A stretch of 64,000 nucleotides of DNA from CAVRXT01 sp049644285 (GCA_049644285.1 JBARRP010000310.1:11138-75137); one strand, 5' to 3'. Shown: positions 52,559 to 61,848, counted from the first letter of the stretch. The notes: generated by a model from the sequence alone, not told the origin. Numbers and translations are program-made.

Positions 52559-52600
52559 ACGCCCCGGGGGGCAATTTCAAAAAATAGAGAGGTAACTCAG
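52559..52600 (+). repeat. Conserved leader of peptide 3
   Basis: 42-base match to the peptide 2 leader (two extra bases in the A-run), ending AGAGAGGTAACTCAG before the ATG. Confidence 0.85.
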
Positions 52601-52699
52601 ATGGCGAAGAAAGCAGTGAAGGGCAGCAAGAAGTCGAAGCTGAGCAAGAAAGCCCAGCCGCCGGTTTTGAACCTGCACGGCCCAAGGAACGTCCGGTAG
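52601..52699 (+). CDS. Basic small peptide 3 of a three-gene array
   Basis: 32 aa: MAKKAVKGSKKSKLSKKAQP, then PVLNLHGPRNVR. Net charge about +10 with no acidic residue. It shares residues 1-25 with peptide 2 except at two positions; the C-terminal end after VLNL is different and longer, as if this were the variable end. Followed by a terminator shared in form with peptide 2, and then by the convergent M50 protease gene. Confidence 0.82.
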   Translation: MAKKAVKGSKKSKLSKKAQPPVLNLHGPRNVR

Positions 52700-52744
52700 G
52701 CAAGAGGCAGCAACCGGAAAACGATGTCCAGAAGGCGTCGTCAG

Positions 52745-52782
52745 GAGGGCTGCCAACCCAGGTCGGCAGCCCTCTGGGTTTT
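52745..52782 (+). terminator. Terminator after the small-peptide array
   Basis: Perfect 10-bp arms GAGGGCTGCC / GGCAGCCCTC (52745-52774), 10-base loop, then TGGGTTTT. It ends 15 bases before the stop codon of the convergent M50 gene. Confidence 0.75.
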
Positions 52783-52796
52783 ATGGATATGCTGGT

Positions 52797-54941
52797 TCAC
52801 CAGACCTGTGTGTTGATCCACCGCCAAACACTCCGCCCGGCCTGCCACGCCAAGGGGTAGAAACGTCCTGAGATTTTGGCCGTTCCAGTCATCCCCTCTC
52901 GCAAGGAGTCATCCGCATTGGGGAATTCCAGAATGACAGCAAAGTAGTTAGTCAATTCCTGGCCGAAGCGCTCCACCTTTTCTGGCTGTGAGACAGGGCG
53001 GTCGAGAGCCGCCGCGGGCAGGATTTTCCCCACATGTCCGGAGTAGGTTCTGAAGGGGTAAGACATCACCTTCAATCTTGCCGCAGCGCCTTCTTTGACC
53101 TGCTGAAGGTCCCAGTCGCGAACCAGGATTCGCGCCCGCATCGTGCGGCGGTTAACAAGACTCAAGAGCGTATCGCCCTCAGAGACATACTCCCCAACCC
53201 GCTGCTCCATTTGCGGAGTGGCAACCAGTCCCTCGAAAGGTGCAAGGACAGTGAGCCCGCCCAGGCGCGTTTGCGCCACGGACAAATCTTCACGCAGGCG
53301 GGTTGCCTCGCTGGCGGCCTTAGCGATTTCGTCGGAACTAGCTCGGGACTCGGCGGCCCTCACACGACCCTCGGCGAGCGCCAGCTCTTGTTCAAGGATC
53401 GCGGTGCGAGCTTCGATTTCCGGGTTGTGCAGGATGGCCACAACCGCGCCTTTGGGCACAGACTCACCCTGCCGAACGCGCACCTCGCTGATTTGCCCCG
53501 GCACTGCCGCCCGAATTTCCGCGCGGTCCCCCGGTTCCAGAACGAAATCGCTGGAGACTCTCGAGGGCATCGGCGGAACAACGAGGAGAAAAGCGATTGC
53601 GGCAGCGCCCAACTGCTGCGCCCTGGTAACCTTCCAAGCCATGTATTCCTCCCTTCTCCTCAAAATCCATGCGCGCACTGCGGGAGTCGCTTCGCGAATC
53701 CTCTTGCGGAACATGAAAAAAATGAGCAAGGCTCCGATCGGATAGCCCCAAACGTCGAAACTCCCCGTGAGAGTATTCTTCAACCAGATGGAGACCAATG
53801 CCAGCAGGGCCACGCTGTACACGTAGGCGGCAACGCCATAGGTCAGAAAAATGCGCCGCTGGCGCTGCGTCACCGTCGGAAGTTCCACATCGCGCTGAAG
53901 GATGTATCGCTCGAAGCACGCGCGCAGATAGGCAAAGGATTCTTCGCGAAGGCTTTCCATGTGCAAGTACTGACTCAGGGCGTAATAACCATCGGCTTTG
54001 ATGAACGGGTCCAGATTGAAGACGAGACCCATGAACCCGCTGAAAAGCACGACCTGGTACGCGAAAGTACTGAGAGCGGAGCCCGGCGTCGCAAAATACC
54101 AGACCAGCGTGGCCAGGCCGCAGATCACGAGTTCGACCCAGATGCCCGCAAAGATCACCCATTCCCGTTTCGAGGTGCGGTCAAAAAGATAAACGTCGGT
54201 CGTATCCGTGTAAAAGGCCGGTGCGAAATAGATCAGCATGAAGCCCATCTGATGCACTTCCCCGCCGAAATGCTTGCAGCTCAGGCCGTGACCGAATTCG
54301 TGAATTCCGCCGAGCGCAAGGAGCAGCACCCAGTAGACAACCAGATCGGCCGGGGTTTTGCTCGAGAGATCGTAGAACTTCCCGGTGTCCTCGCTGATTC
54401 GAGTCCAGTCAGTGGCCCAGAGGATCGCCGTCAGCACGAACAGCGACACGGAAAAAACCACGAACTGCCGGGTGAAAATCCAGCCCAGATACGGATCGAG
54501 GCGAGCGAGGGTCTTATCGGGATCCCAGGCGGAAAATGTAATTTGAAGAAGATTGGAACGGTTGACGCGATTCTTTCGTTCGTCGCGGATTCGTTCGAGG
54601 AGGGCCAGGTTTTTTTCGCCCAAGCTCTGTTCCCACATCCCGGGTTCCATGGTGTCAAAGAATTCGAGCACCGTTTTCTCCGCGACTGCCCTTTCGGGGT
54701 GCCGCTGGCTCATTTCGGAGGCGATTTCGGAGGGGGTTCGGCCGCCATCGCACAGTGTCAGCAGCTCATATTCGTAGGCCCCATAGCGGTTGTAGATGGA
54801 GGTTTCCGGAATCTTGATGACGTAGGTTTTCGCCCCGGCGATGGTTTGCTCGCTGATCCGCAGGTCGGCGCGCAATTTGGGCCGGCGCAGTCCCTTCGCG
54901 AGGACGGCGGCGACTTGCAGGCGAGTGGGTCCGAAACGCAT
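52797..54941 (-). CDS. PqqD-like / M50 site-2 protease / HlyD fusion
   Basis: 714 aa. Residues about 28-105 look like a PqqD-type peptide-binding domain (SIYNRYGAYEYELLTLCDGGRTPSEIASEM). Six or more membrane helices follow, with zinc motif HEFGH (214-218) and third-ligand motif NLDPFIKADGYY (309-320), as in YydH-like M50 proteases. From about 465 there is a HlyD/biotinyl-lipoyl adaptor: ELEPGDRAEIRAAVPGQISEVRVRQGESV-type half-motif, coiled coil, TVLAPFEGLVATP. GGGAG precedes ATG 54941. Third gene of an operon. It should bind, cut and pass a peptide across the membrane; peptides 1-3 are the nearest candidates. Confidence 0.9.
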   Translation of the reverse strand: MRFGPTRLQVAAVLAKGLRRPKLRADLRISEQTIAGAKTYVIKIPETSIYNRYGAYEYELLTLCDGGRTPSEIASEMSQRHPERAVAEKTVLEFFDTMEPGMWEQSLGEKNLALLERIRDERKNRVNRSNLLQITFSAWDPDKTLARLDPYLGWIFTRQFVVFSVSLFVLTAILWATDWTRISEDTGKFYDLSSKTPADLVVYWVLLLALGGIHEFGHGLSCKHFGGEVHQMGFMLIYFAPAFYTDTTDVYLFDRTSKREWVIFAGIWVELVICGLATLVWYFATPGSALSTFAYQVVLFSGFMGLVFNLDPFIKADGYYALSQYLHMESLREESFAYLRACFERYILQRDVELPTVTQRQRRIFLTYGVAAYVYSVALLALVSIWLKNTLTGSFDVWGYPIGALLIFFMFRKRIREATPAVRAWILRRREEYMAWKVTRAQQLGAAAIAFLLVVPPMPSRVSSDFVLEPGDRAEIRAAVPGQISEVRVRQGESVPKGAVVAILHNPEIEARTAILEQELALAEGRVRAAESRASSDEIAKAASEATRLREDLSVAQTRLGGLTVLAPFEGLVATPQMEQRVGEYVSEGDTLLSLVNRRTMRARILVRDWDLQQVKEGAAARLKVMSYPFRTYSGHVGKILPAAALDRPVSQPEKVERFGQELTNYFAVILEFPNADDSLREGMTGTAKISGRFYPLAWQAGRSVWRWINTQVW

Positions 54942-54952
54942 CGCGCACTCCC

Positions 54953-55867
54953 TCAGGGCTTTGGCGTCGCCGTGCCGGACCAGGAGACCCGCACTGCCAT
55001 CCCCGGCTTCAATTCTGAAAGGTCCGCGCTGGTTAGCCGCGCAGTGACGTCGTAGCTGTCGCTGGCTGGGTCCACCATCGGGCTTAGCTTTACCACTTTT
55101 GCCGTAAAGACTCGGCCGGCATCCTCAGCCAGCGAAAGTTGCACCGGGTCTCCGAGCCGCGGCTTTCTTCCCGAGTTCTCCGGCACCTGGAACTGCACTT
55201 GGAGCGGATTGAGCTGGCTGACGCGGAAGCACTTTTCGTCCTTGAGCACGCCCTGCCCCTGGCGAATGTAGCGTCGCGCCACCACGCCCGAAAATGGAGC
55301 ACGGATGCGCGTCCGATCCAGTTCCACTTGGAGCTCTCGAATCGCCGCTTGATGGTGGTCGACGACCGCGTGCAGCGCTTTCAAGTCATATTCAGCGCCC
55401 TTGGCCAGGAACTCCGCGTTGTCGAGGTCCGCTTGGCTGCCCAAACCCAGTTCGCGCAGCTGCTGGTAACGTCGATAATTCGCCTGTTTGGCGTTCAGTT
55501 CGGCTTCATTGTATTTGACGTTGTTCTGCGCTTCATCGACATCAGCCTTGGCCTTGTCGAGCTGCGCCCGGATCGTTCGATCGTCCAACTGCGCGAGGAT
55601 TTCACCTGCCTGGACACGCTGGCCGTCGTCCTTCAAAGTTTCCATGACCGCGCCGTCCCGCTGAGCCAGAACGTCCACTTCATGTTCGACGCTGAGCACG
55701 CTCAGAATCTCGAAAGGGTCGCCGATGGTCGCACGTGGCGCGGGCTCCGCTTTCGCGGCAGATGCGCTGGGGGCCGATGTCGTCGAATTGCGCGCATCCG
55801 TCGAATTCCCGCAACCCAATGTGCACAGCGCGAATGCGAATGCGAAAAGCCACCCAGCCCGTTTCAT
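54953..55867 (-). CDS. RND/HlyD-type periplasmic adaptor lipoprotein
   Basis: 304 aa from ATG 55867 after GAGGGAGAAATC; a longer frame overlaps the previous gene and is unlikely. Lipoprotein signal FAFALCTLGC with Cys at the lipobox. Adaptor halves: EHEVDVLAQRDGAVMETLKDDGQRVQAGEILAQLDD and RIRAPFSGVVARRYIRQGQGVLKDE with a coiled coil between. C-terminal beta-barrel region VQFQVPENSG...GDPVQLSL. 19 bases after the GAF-HlyD gene, 11 before the M50 gene. Confidence 0.92.
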   Translation of the reverse strand: MKRAGWLFAFAFALCTLGCGNSTDARNSTTSAPSASAAKAEPAPRATIGDPFEILSVLSVEHEVDVLAQRDGAVMETLKDDGQRVQAGEILAQLDDRTIRAQLDKAKADVDEAQNNVKYNEAELNAKQANYRRYQQLRELGLGSQADLDNAEFLAKGAEYDLKALHAVVDHHQAAIRELQVELDRTRIRAPFSGVVARRYIRQGQGVLKDEKCFRVSQLNPLQVQFQVPENSGRKPRLGDPVQLSLAEDAGRVFTAKVVKLSPMVDPASDSYDVTARLTSADLSELKPGMAVRVSWSGTATPKP

Positions 55868-55886
55868 GATTTCTCCCTCGCTGCTC

Positions 55887-58313
55887 TTACGGCAGCAACG
55901 ACCACGCCTTCCTCCATGCCCACCGCACCGGCGTTCGGAACAACACGTAGCCCACCGGATACCATCCGCTCTCAAACCATCCACCCCCGGCGCGGATTCG
56001 CGCCCGGCCTGCCATGCCCTCCCGAGCTAGTCCACTCGGATTCTGAAATAGAGCGCGCACGACGAAGAATTGCTGATTCTCCTCCGCAATCGAACGAGCG
56101 CCGATTCGCTCGACCGTTCCGGAGAATGTTACAGTCGGAAACGCATTCAGCTTGAGAGCGACACGAGCCTCCGGCCGGATCAGCGGAAGAGCAGTTTCCG
56201 GCACGTTCAGCTCCGCGCCCATTCGATCCTGCTCGACGAGCTCACAAAACGCTTCGCCCGGCTTCAACGCAGTTCCAACCTTTTCTTCCACCTTGGGCGT
56301 CACCACAATTCCGGCAATCGAGGCGCGAAGCTGCGCTTGCTCCACTCTCTCTTGTTCGAGCTTCACTTGCGCTTCATAGAGCGCGGCGTGGAGTCGAGCC
56401 TGCCCGGCGTCCGCCAAGTCGCGGCGAAATTCGGCATCGGCCAGTTCGCGCCGCGCCAGCGCGAGGTCGGTCTGCGCCTGAGCGAGCTTGATGCGATCCT
56501 CGCCATCATCAAGCTGAGCGAGCAATTGTCCGGCGCTCACCTTGTCGCCTTCGTGGACGAAAACCTTCCGGGCGACGCCGCCCACAATTGCGCTGACCAT
56601 ACGCCTTTGCGCGGGCACAACTGTCGCGTTCGTCCCCATGCGCATCGGCCAGGGAACAACGACGAGCAGGAGCGCGACCGCCGCTGCTCGCCACGCGTAT
56701 TCGACCCGGCGCGGCTGCGGCACCGCCGCCAGCAGCTTCTTTTTTCTCTCGGCAAACGGCTGCCAGAGCCCAGCCAGCGGCATTTGCTGGTAGAGCTGCG
56801 CGTTGCGGATGGCCACGGTCACTTGATTGGCGAGGATTGCCAGCGTCTCGCGATGACTGGCCGCGAGGAAGTCGGCGTCGCTGCTCAGCAGCGCGAGCGT
56901 GCCCAGTGTTCCTTGCTCATCTCGTAGGGGAAGGGCGTAGAAGCCGTTGTATTCGTGCGCCTCAAGAAAGCCTACGATCTGGGCGCGTCCATCTTCGGGC
57001 GTGACTTCCCAGCCTTCCTCATAGTGATCCGCGGAGACAGCCTCGGACTGTCCAGCGGACCATTCGAGGATGTCGGTCAGATCATCCATCTCGCGCGATT
57101 TCGGAACCGCGGTCTCGCCCGAGACGGCGCCGAGAATGAAGCGGCTCCGATCGAAGAACCCGATGACGCAGCGATCAAAGGGCACAAGCGTCGCAGCCTG
57201 GTGAACTACTGTGGTGAGGACATGGTCGAGATCGAGAGTCGAGGTAATTTCCTGGCTGACCTTCAGAAGCGCGTCGAGCACGTGGACCTTGCGCTCGGAT
57301 TCGAGCAGATTCGCGTTGTGCAGCGCCACCGCTGCCTGTTCCGTGACACTCGCCAGGAAAAAGAGATCGTCCTCATCGAACCCGCCGCCCTCGACTTTGT
57401 TCACCAGCTCGACGACGCCAAGCACTTCCTGGTCCTTGCGAAGCGGCGCACACGCCACTGACTCGATTTCGAAATCTCCGCCGGCCTTGCGCCGCGACTC
57501 GAGCGCGGGGGCGCTCGCCGCATCTTCTACCAACTGCGCGCTGCCTTGCTGCACCACTTCGCCGAGATGGCCTTCATTTAGCGCCGCCCGGGCGCCTTCT
57601 TCGATCGTGGGATCTTCACCGGAGCGCTGGGCGAGCCGCAAATCGCCCGCCGCCGAATCAACCAGCCAGAGGTTGCAGGCTTGCGCTCTAAGAAGATCGC
57701 GGACCTTACTGGCGATAACGGGCAAGAGCTCATGCAGCTCGAGCGTGGAATTGAAGACGCGGCTGAGATCGTAAAGCGAGGTGAGTCGCTCGAGCGCCCC
57801 GAGCTGCGCTTCGCGCTCCGCCTCTTGCGCCTTGAGATTCGCCAGAGCTTGCCCGGCCAAGCGGCTCGCTTCCTCGAGAAACGCTGCATCTTGGGCCGTG
57901 AATTCGCCCGCGCGTTTATTGAGGACTTCGACGGCGCCGGCGACTCCTTCGGCATCGTGAAGGGTGGCATAAAGCGCAGTCTTCACGCGTCCGCGCTGGC
58001 TTTCCTCGATATGCACCAGTTGTGCGGGGTCGATTTCACTCAACGAGAGGCGAAGTGTCTTGCCGTTGCCGCACAGCTCCGCAAGCAATCCCCCGCTGAT
58101 GGATTTTTGCACCGGCGCAATTCTTTCGCCTGGTTCGATCCATCGAGCGCGGCACGAAAGCTCGTTTTCTCCGTTAGCGGAAAGCCAAACCAGAACGGCG
58201 CGCGCGCCCAGGGCTGGGCCTAGACGCGCTGCCAATGTTTTCAGCAGGGTTTCACTGTCTCGGCAGGCCAGTGACACGCTGGCGAGTTCGAGAAGCGCGG
58301 AAGACGGATCCAT
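55887..58313 (-). CDS. Three-GAF sensor fused to a HlyD adaptor
   Basis: 808 aa, first gene of the operon. Three GAF domains (about 10-160, 190-340, 350-510; for example GVAGAVEVLNKRAGEFTAQDAAFLEEASRLAGQAL and VLGVVELVNKVEGGGFDEDDLFFLASVTEQAAVAL). One membrane helix (about 542-560, RAAAVALLLVVVPWPMRMG) and a HlyD-like periplasmic part (about 565-770: VVPAQRRMVSAIVGGVARKVFVHEGDKVSAGQLLAQLDD) follow. Ligand sensing in the cytoplasm and adaptor function outside in one chain is uncommon; it suggests transport gated by a small molecule. Confidence 0.92.
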   Translation of the reverse strand: MDPSSALLELASVSLACRDSETLLKTLAARLGPALGARAVLVWLSANGENELSCRARWIEPGERIAPVQKSISGGLLAELCGNGKTLRLSLSEIDPAQLVHIEESQRGRVKTALYATLHDAEGVAGAVEVLNKRAGEFTAQDAAFLEEASRLAGQALANLKAQEAEREAQLGALERLTSLYDLSRVFNSTLELHELLPVIASKVRDLLRAQACNLWLVDSAAGDLRLAQRSGEDPTIEEGARAALNEGHLGEVVQQGSAQLVEDAASAPALESRRKAGGDFEIESVACAPLRKDQEVLGVVELVNKVEGGGFDEDDLFFLASVTEQAAVALHNANLLESERKVHVLDALLKVSQEITSTLDLDHVLTTVVHQAATLVPFDRCVIGFFDRSRFILGAVSGETAVPKSREMDDLTDILEWSAGQSEAVSADHYEEGWEVTPEDGRAQIVGFLEAHEYNGFYALPLRDEQGTLGTLALLSSDADFLAASHRETLAILANQVTVAIRNAQLYQQMPLAGLWQPFAERKKKLLAAVPQPRRVEYAWRAAAVALLLVVVPWPMRMGTNATVVPAQRRMVSAIVGGVARKVFVHEGDKVSAGQLLAQLDDGEDRIKLAQAQTDLALARRELADAEFRRDLADAGQARLHAALYEAQVKLEQERVEQAQLRASIAGIVVTPKVEEKVGTALKPGEAFCELVEQDRMGAELNVPETALPLIRPEARVALKLNAFPTVTFSGTVERIGARSIAEENQQFFVVRALFQNPSGLAREGMAGRARIRAGGGWFESGWYPVGYVLFRTPVRWAWRKAWSLLP

Positions 58314-58508
58314 GACGCCCCCGGCGTGGATGCCCTCACTGCTCGATTCGAATTGCAGCCTGCGGTCCGCGAAGGAACGGTGGATGAAACCGAAGGCAGC
58401 CTAACAAATCGAATTGATACGCGTCAACAGGCAGGACCCGTTCGGCGCGCGCCACTCTTGATTGGCGCGGTTAATTCGGATAACGTGGCACGTCCCATTG
58501 AGGAATGT

Positions 58509-58844
58509 GTGAACATCCGCACTCGCAACGCCGGTCAAGTCACCATTCTCGATCTCGAAGGCGCTTTGAAGCTTGGCGACGCCGAGGAAGCCTTCCGGAA
58601 CAAAGTTCAACAGCTCGTCGATTCCGGTTCGACGCATATCGCGGTCAATCTTGCCGGCGTCACGGAGATGGACAGCTCCGGAATCGGCGCGCTCGTTCGC
58701 ATGTTCACGACGCTGAAGAAGGCGGGCGGGAAGTGCACGTTTTTTGCGCCGACCAAACGCGTCCAGATGCTGCTGAAGATGGTCCGCCTCGATAGCATCC
58801 TCGATATCGTCGAAGACGAAGCCGCCGCCCTCGCCCGCGTCTAG
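58509..58844 (+). CDS. STAS-domain anti-anti-sigma factor-like protein
   Basis: 111 aa from GTG 58509 after GAGG; the frame is open upstream, but that part has no similarity. STAS fold: IRTRNAGQVTILDLEGALKLGDAEEAF and the phosphorylatable serine motif TEMDSSGIGALVRMFTTLKKAGGKCTFF. Divergent from the GAF-HlyD operon. No partner kinase in the window. Confidence 0.9.
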   Translation: MNIRTRNAGQVTILDLEGALKLGDAEEAFRNKVQQLVDSGSTHIAVNLAGVTEMDSSGIGALVRMFTTLKKAGGKCTFFAPTKRVQMLLKMVRLDSILDIVEDEAAALARV

Positions 58845-59028
58845 TGTTGTGTTGGCTCTGTTGACATCCTTCGATAACGCTTCGGGCCAAGCGCAATCAA
58901 ATCAGTGCGCCTTTAGCCGCTGAGGGCGCCGCCCACGAAGAGTCCTGAAACTCCTGTAGGTTTGCGGCGATGCCCTGCCTTAAGATTCCTACATGGGATG
59001 AAACCTGGGGTGCGGGACGCACGAAACG

Positions 59029-61611
59029 ATGGGGTCTCAGAGACAAACCAGGTATCGCTTCATTATTTTCTCCTCCACGATTCTTCTCATCTTTCAAACT
59101 GCTCTTGCGAGCGCATCGTTTGCCGCAGGCCAAACTCAAACGAAATCCCAGATGAGCCCACAAGCCGCGGCGCATCGCCTGCGTCTGCTGGTAATCGTGC
59201 AAGATGAAAACGGAATCGTCCTTCCATCCGCGCACGTCAGCCTCTACCCACCAGGCGCGGTTCCGCCGCTGCGAGGGTGGACCGACGCAGCGGGCCGGCA
59301 GGTGTTCAGCGATGTTTCGGCGGGTGCTTACCGCCTCGTCATCGAGAAGGAAGGCTTCTATGCCGTGACGCTCCAGGAAGTCAATCTTCCTCAAACAGAG
59401 AGAATCGAAGTCAAACTCAACCGCACGCAGGAGTATAGAGAATCCGTGCAGGTCACTGCGTCCGCCGAAGCCATCGATCCGGCGCAGGTCGCGGCCACGC
59501 AAAATTTGAATGCGCGGGAAGTTCTCGAGCTGCCCTATCCCACGACGCGAGATATCCGCAACGTGCTCTCGTTCCTGCCGGGCGTCCTTCCGGACCAGGG
59601 CGGCCAGGTGCACGTCAACGGCTCCGCGAGCAATCAAGCGCTCTACACTCTCGATGGATTCGACATCTCCCAGCCCGTCAGCGGCCTGCTCAACCTCCGC
59701 GTGAGCACCGATGCGGTCCGCGGGATCGAGGTGCAGGGAAGCCGCGCTTCGGCCGAGTATGGGCACGGCTCGGCTGGTTTCTTGAATCTTGAAACCGGCA
59801 TGGGCGACGATCACTTCCGCTTCTCTGCGACCGATTTCGTTCCGTCGTTCCAAACCAATCACGGCTTGAAATTCCAGAATACGACTCCGCGATTCACTTT
59901 TTCCGGCCCCATCAACCAAGGCAAAGCCTGGTTCTACGAAGCCGTCGAAGGAGAATACGACCAGGATATCTTCAGTGAATTGCCTGCCGGCGCGAACGCC
60001 GATTACTTCTGGCGTTTCAGCAATCTCTTGCGCGCGCAGGTGAATCTGACGCCGGGGAACCGCCTTACCGGCAGCTTCGTCGTCAATCGCTCGCGCGATG
60101 ATTTTTTCGGATTGTCGATTACCCAGCCGCTTTCGACGACCACCACCGATCTGCAGTCCGCCTATTCTGCCACGCTGAAAGATCAGGCCAGTTGGTCAAA
60201 CGGAATGCTGCTTGAGACCGGGTTCGGATTCGTTCAATTCGGTGACAACAATCGGCCCTTGGGCGATCTGCCCTACATGGTGATTCCTGGAAGCGCGCTC
60301 GGAAATTACTATCGCACGTTGAACACGACGGGGCGGCGCTTCGAGGCTTTGGCGCATCTCTACCTGCCACCGGCGCACTGGCATGGCCGGCACCAGTTTC
60401 TTGCGGGCGTCGATTTCGAGCGCACCGCCGACGACCAGTCCGCCGCGCGCCGTCCGTTTACAATTCAAGCTTGCCCAACGCCGAAAGCTCCGCCGGGCTG
60501 CACGGCGCAGAACAGCACGCTGCTCGAGCGTTCCGTCAGCTTCCTAGGCAGTCAGAGCTTTGAGCAAACCATTCTCGATGCAGCTGGCTTCGTCCAGGAT
60601 CGCTGGTCGGTTTCCGATCGCTTGCTGCTCGAATTGGGCGCGCGGATCGAAGGCGATGACCTGCTCGCCCGTGTGAATTTCTCGCCGCGGCTCGCCTCGA
60701 CGTACGCCCTCACGTCGGATCGACAGACGAAATTGTCTGCGGGAATCGGACTTTACTACGATCGCACCAGTCTGGACTTTTTGACGCGCGCGCTCGGCGG
60801 TCAGCGCCAGGACATTTTCTTCGAGCCCAACGGCCTCACGCCGATATTCCCGCCGGTGATCACGCAATTCCAGGCCACGCCTGCCGCGCTGGAAGAGTCT
60901 CGCTCCCGGAATTGGAGCGTCGGCATCGAAAGGAAGCTGCCGGCGGAGATTTATCTCAAAGGCGAATTTATCGAAAAGCGCGGGATGAACGGCTTCGACT
61001 ATCAGCTCATGAACAGCGTGATCGGGGCCAATGGAGTGCCGGGCAGCGGCCTTTTCGTCCTGCGCAACGATCGCAAGGACAAATACGACGCCGTCACAAT
61101 CTCGGTGAAGCGCACGTTTCGGCAGGTTTACCCGGTCTTCGTCTCCTATACGCGGTCGGCGGCGCGTTCGAACGCTGTTCTGGATTCGACGCTTGACAAT
61201 CCTTTCTTCAGCCCACAACTCGGGGGGCCGCTCCCCTGGGATTCGCCGAATCGCGTGCTGGCCTGGGGATGGGTGCCCTTCCGGGTGCCGCTTCTCCATG
61301 CATTCACCTTCGGTTACACGTTCGACTGGCACACCGGCTACGCGTTCAGCTTGGTCAATCGGAATCAGGAGCTCGTCGGCCTGCCGGATCGCACCCGCTT
61401 TCCTGATTACGAGACTCTGAACGTTCACATCGAAAAGCAGTTTCACTTGTTTGGATTCCAGTGGGCGCTGCGCGGCGGATTCAACAATGTCACCGGCAGG
61501 AAGAATCCCAGTGTGGTTGATAATAACGTCGATTCGCCCACCTTTTTGACCTTCGGAGGATTTCAGCATCGTGCTTTCACCGGCCGCATCCGCTTCCTCG
61601 GCCGCAAGTAG
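59029..61611 (+). CDS. TonB-dependent receptor with carboxypeptidase-regulatory-like domain
   Basis: 860 aa. Signal peptide (FIIFSSTILLIFQTALASASFA), CarboxypepD-like domain (VIVQDENGIVLPSAHVSLYPPG...GAYRLVIEKEGFYAVTL, about 50-130), plug (RNVLSFLPGVLPDQGGQVHVNGSASNQALYTLDGFDISQP) and barrel with many outer strands (LLRAQVNLTPGNRLTGSFVVNRSRD, GLYYDRTSLDF). Ends GFQHRAFTGRIRFLGRK. Large receptor for an unknown ligand. A ribosome binding site is not clear. Confidence 0.92.
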   Translation: MGSQRQTRYRFIIFSSTILLIFQTALASASFAAGQTQTKSQMSPQAAAHRLRLLVIVQDENGIVLPSAHVSLYPPGAVPPLRGWTDAAGRQVFSDVSAGAYRLVIEKEGFYAVTLQEVNLPQTERIEVKLNRTQEYRESVQVTASAEAIDPAQVAATQNLNAREVLELPYPTTRDIRNVLSFLPGVLPDQGGQVHVNGSASNQALYTLDGFDISQPVSGLLNLRVSTDAVRGIEVQGSRASAEYGHGSAGFLNLETGMGDDHFRFSATDFVPSFQTNHGLKFQNTTPRFTFSGPINQGKAWFYEAVEGEYDQDIFSELPAGANADYFWRFSNLLRAQVNLTPGNRLTGSFVVNRSRDDFFGLSITQPLSTTTTDLQSAYSATLKDQASWSNGMLLETGFGFVQFGDNNRPLGDLPYMVIPGSALGNYYRTLNTTGRRFEALAHLYLPPAHWHGRHQFLAGVDFERTADDQSAARRPFTIQACPTPKAPPGCTAQNSTLLERSVSFLGSQSFEQTILDAAGFVQDRWSVSDRLLLELGARIEGDDLLARVNFSPRLASTYALTSDRQTKLSAGIGLYYDRTSLDFLTRALGGQRQDIFFEPNGLTPIFPPVITQFQATPAALEESRSRNWSVGIERKLPAEIYLKGEFIEKRGMNGFDYQLMNSVIGANGVPGSGLFVLRNDRKDKYDAVTISVKRTFRQVYPVFVSYTRSAARSNAVLDSTLDNPFFSPQLGGPLPWDSPNRVLAWGWVPFRVPLLHAFTFGYTFDWHTGYAFSLVNRNQELVGLPDRTRFPDYETLNVHIEKQFHLFGFQWALRGGFNNVTGRKNPSVVDNNVDSPTFLTFGGFQHRAFTGRIRFLGRK

Positions 61612-61848
61612 CGCCAGATTGAACATGAGGAAAACGGACAGCACCGAGCTCCGCACGTCATGCCTGCCTCCACTCCGCCATGCCCGAAGCTGTTTTAGCC
61701 CGCCTCTTCAAACCTGTAGTGAGCGACGGTGAACCAGGCGGGGGGTTTCTGACCGATGACGGTCAGCATTGAATTGAAATCTCAGAAAGAAGGTGGTAGC
61801 AATCATTCATGCAGTCAGGCGGGGGTTGGCCGCGAAGGAGAAGTCTCA

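Noticed and set aside
52206..52595. 129-aa ORF covering peptide 2 in another frame
   Set aside because: It lacks a ribosome site and runs through the conserved leader and hairpin. The peptide frame is the one conserved between the three copies.
52112..52699. Peptide array as a CRISPR or simple tandem repeat
   Set aside because: Repeat units are 224-265 bases apart, contain open frames with synonymous changes, and have no spacer pattern.
53034..55055. 673-aa plus-strand ORF opposite the M50 fusion gene
   Set aside because: It is antisense to a gene with clear protease and adaptor motifs, has no recognisable domain, and is explained by GC-rich codon bias.
58351..58367. Minus-strand GG-N10-GC sigma-54-like site before the GAF-HlyD gene
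   Set aside because: Only the two dinucleotides and TGC fit; the -24 box is poor, so it is too likely by chance to list as a promoter.
58326..58508. N-terminal extension of the STAS protein by 61 residues
   Set aside because: The extra part has no similarity to STAS proteins and overlaps the promoter area of the divergent operon; GTG 58509 has its own ribosome site.
60544..61656. 370-aa minus-strand ORF
   Set aside because: Antisense to the TonB receptor barrel; composition typical of a shadow frame.
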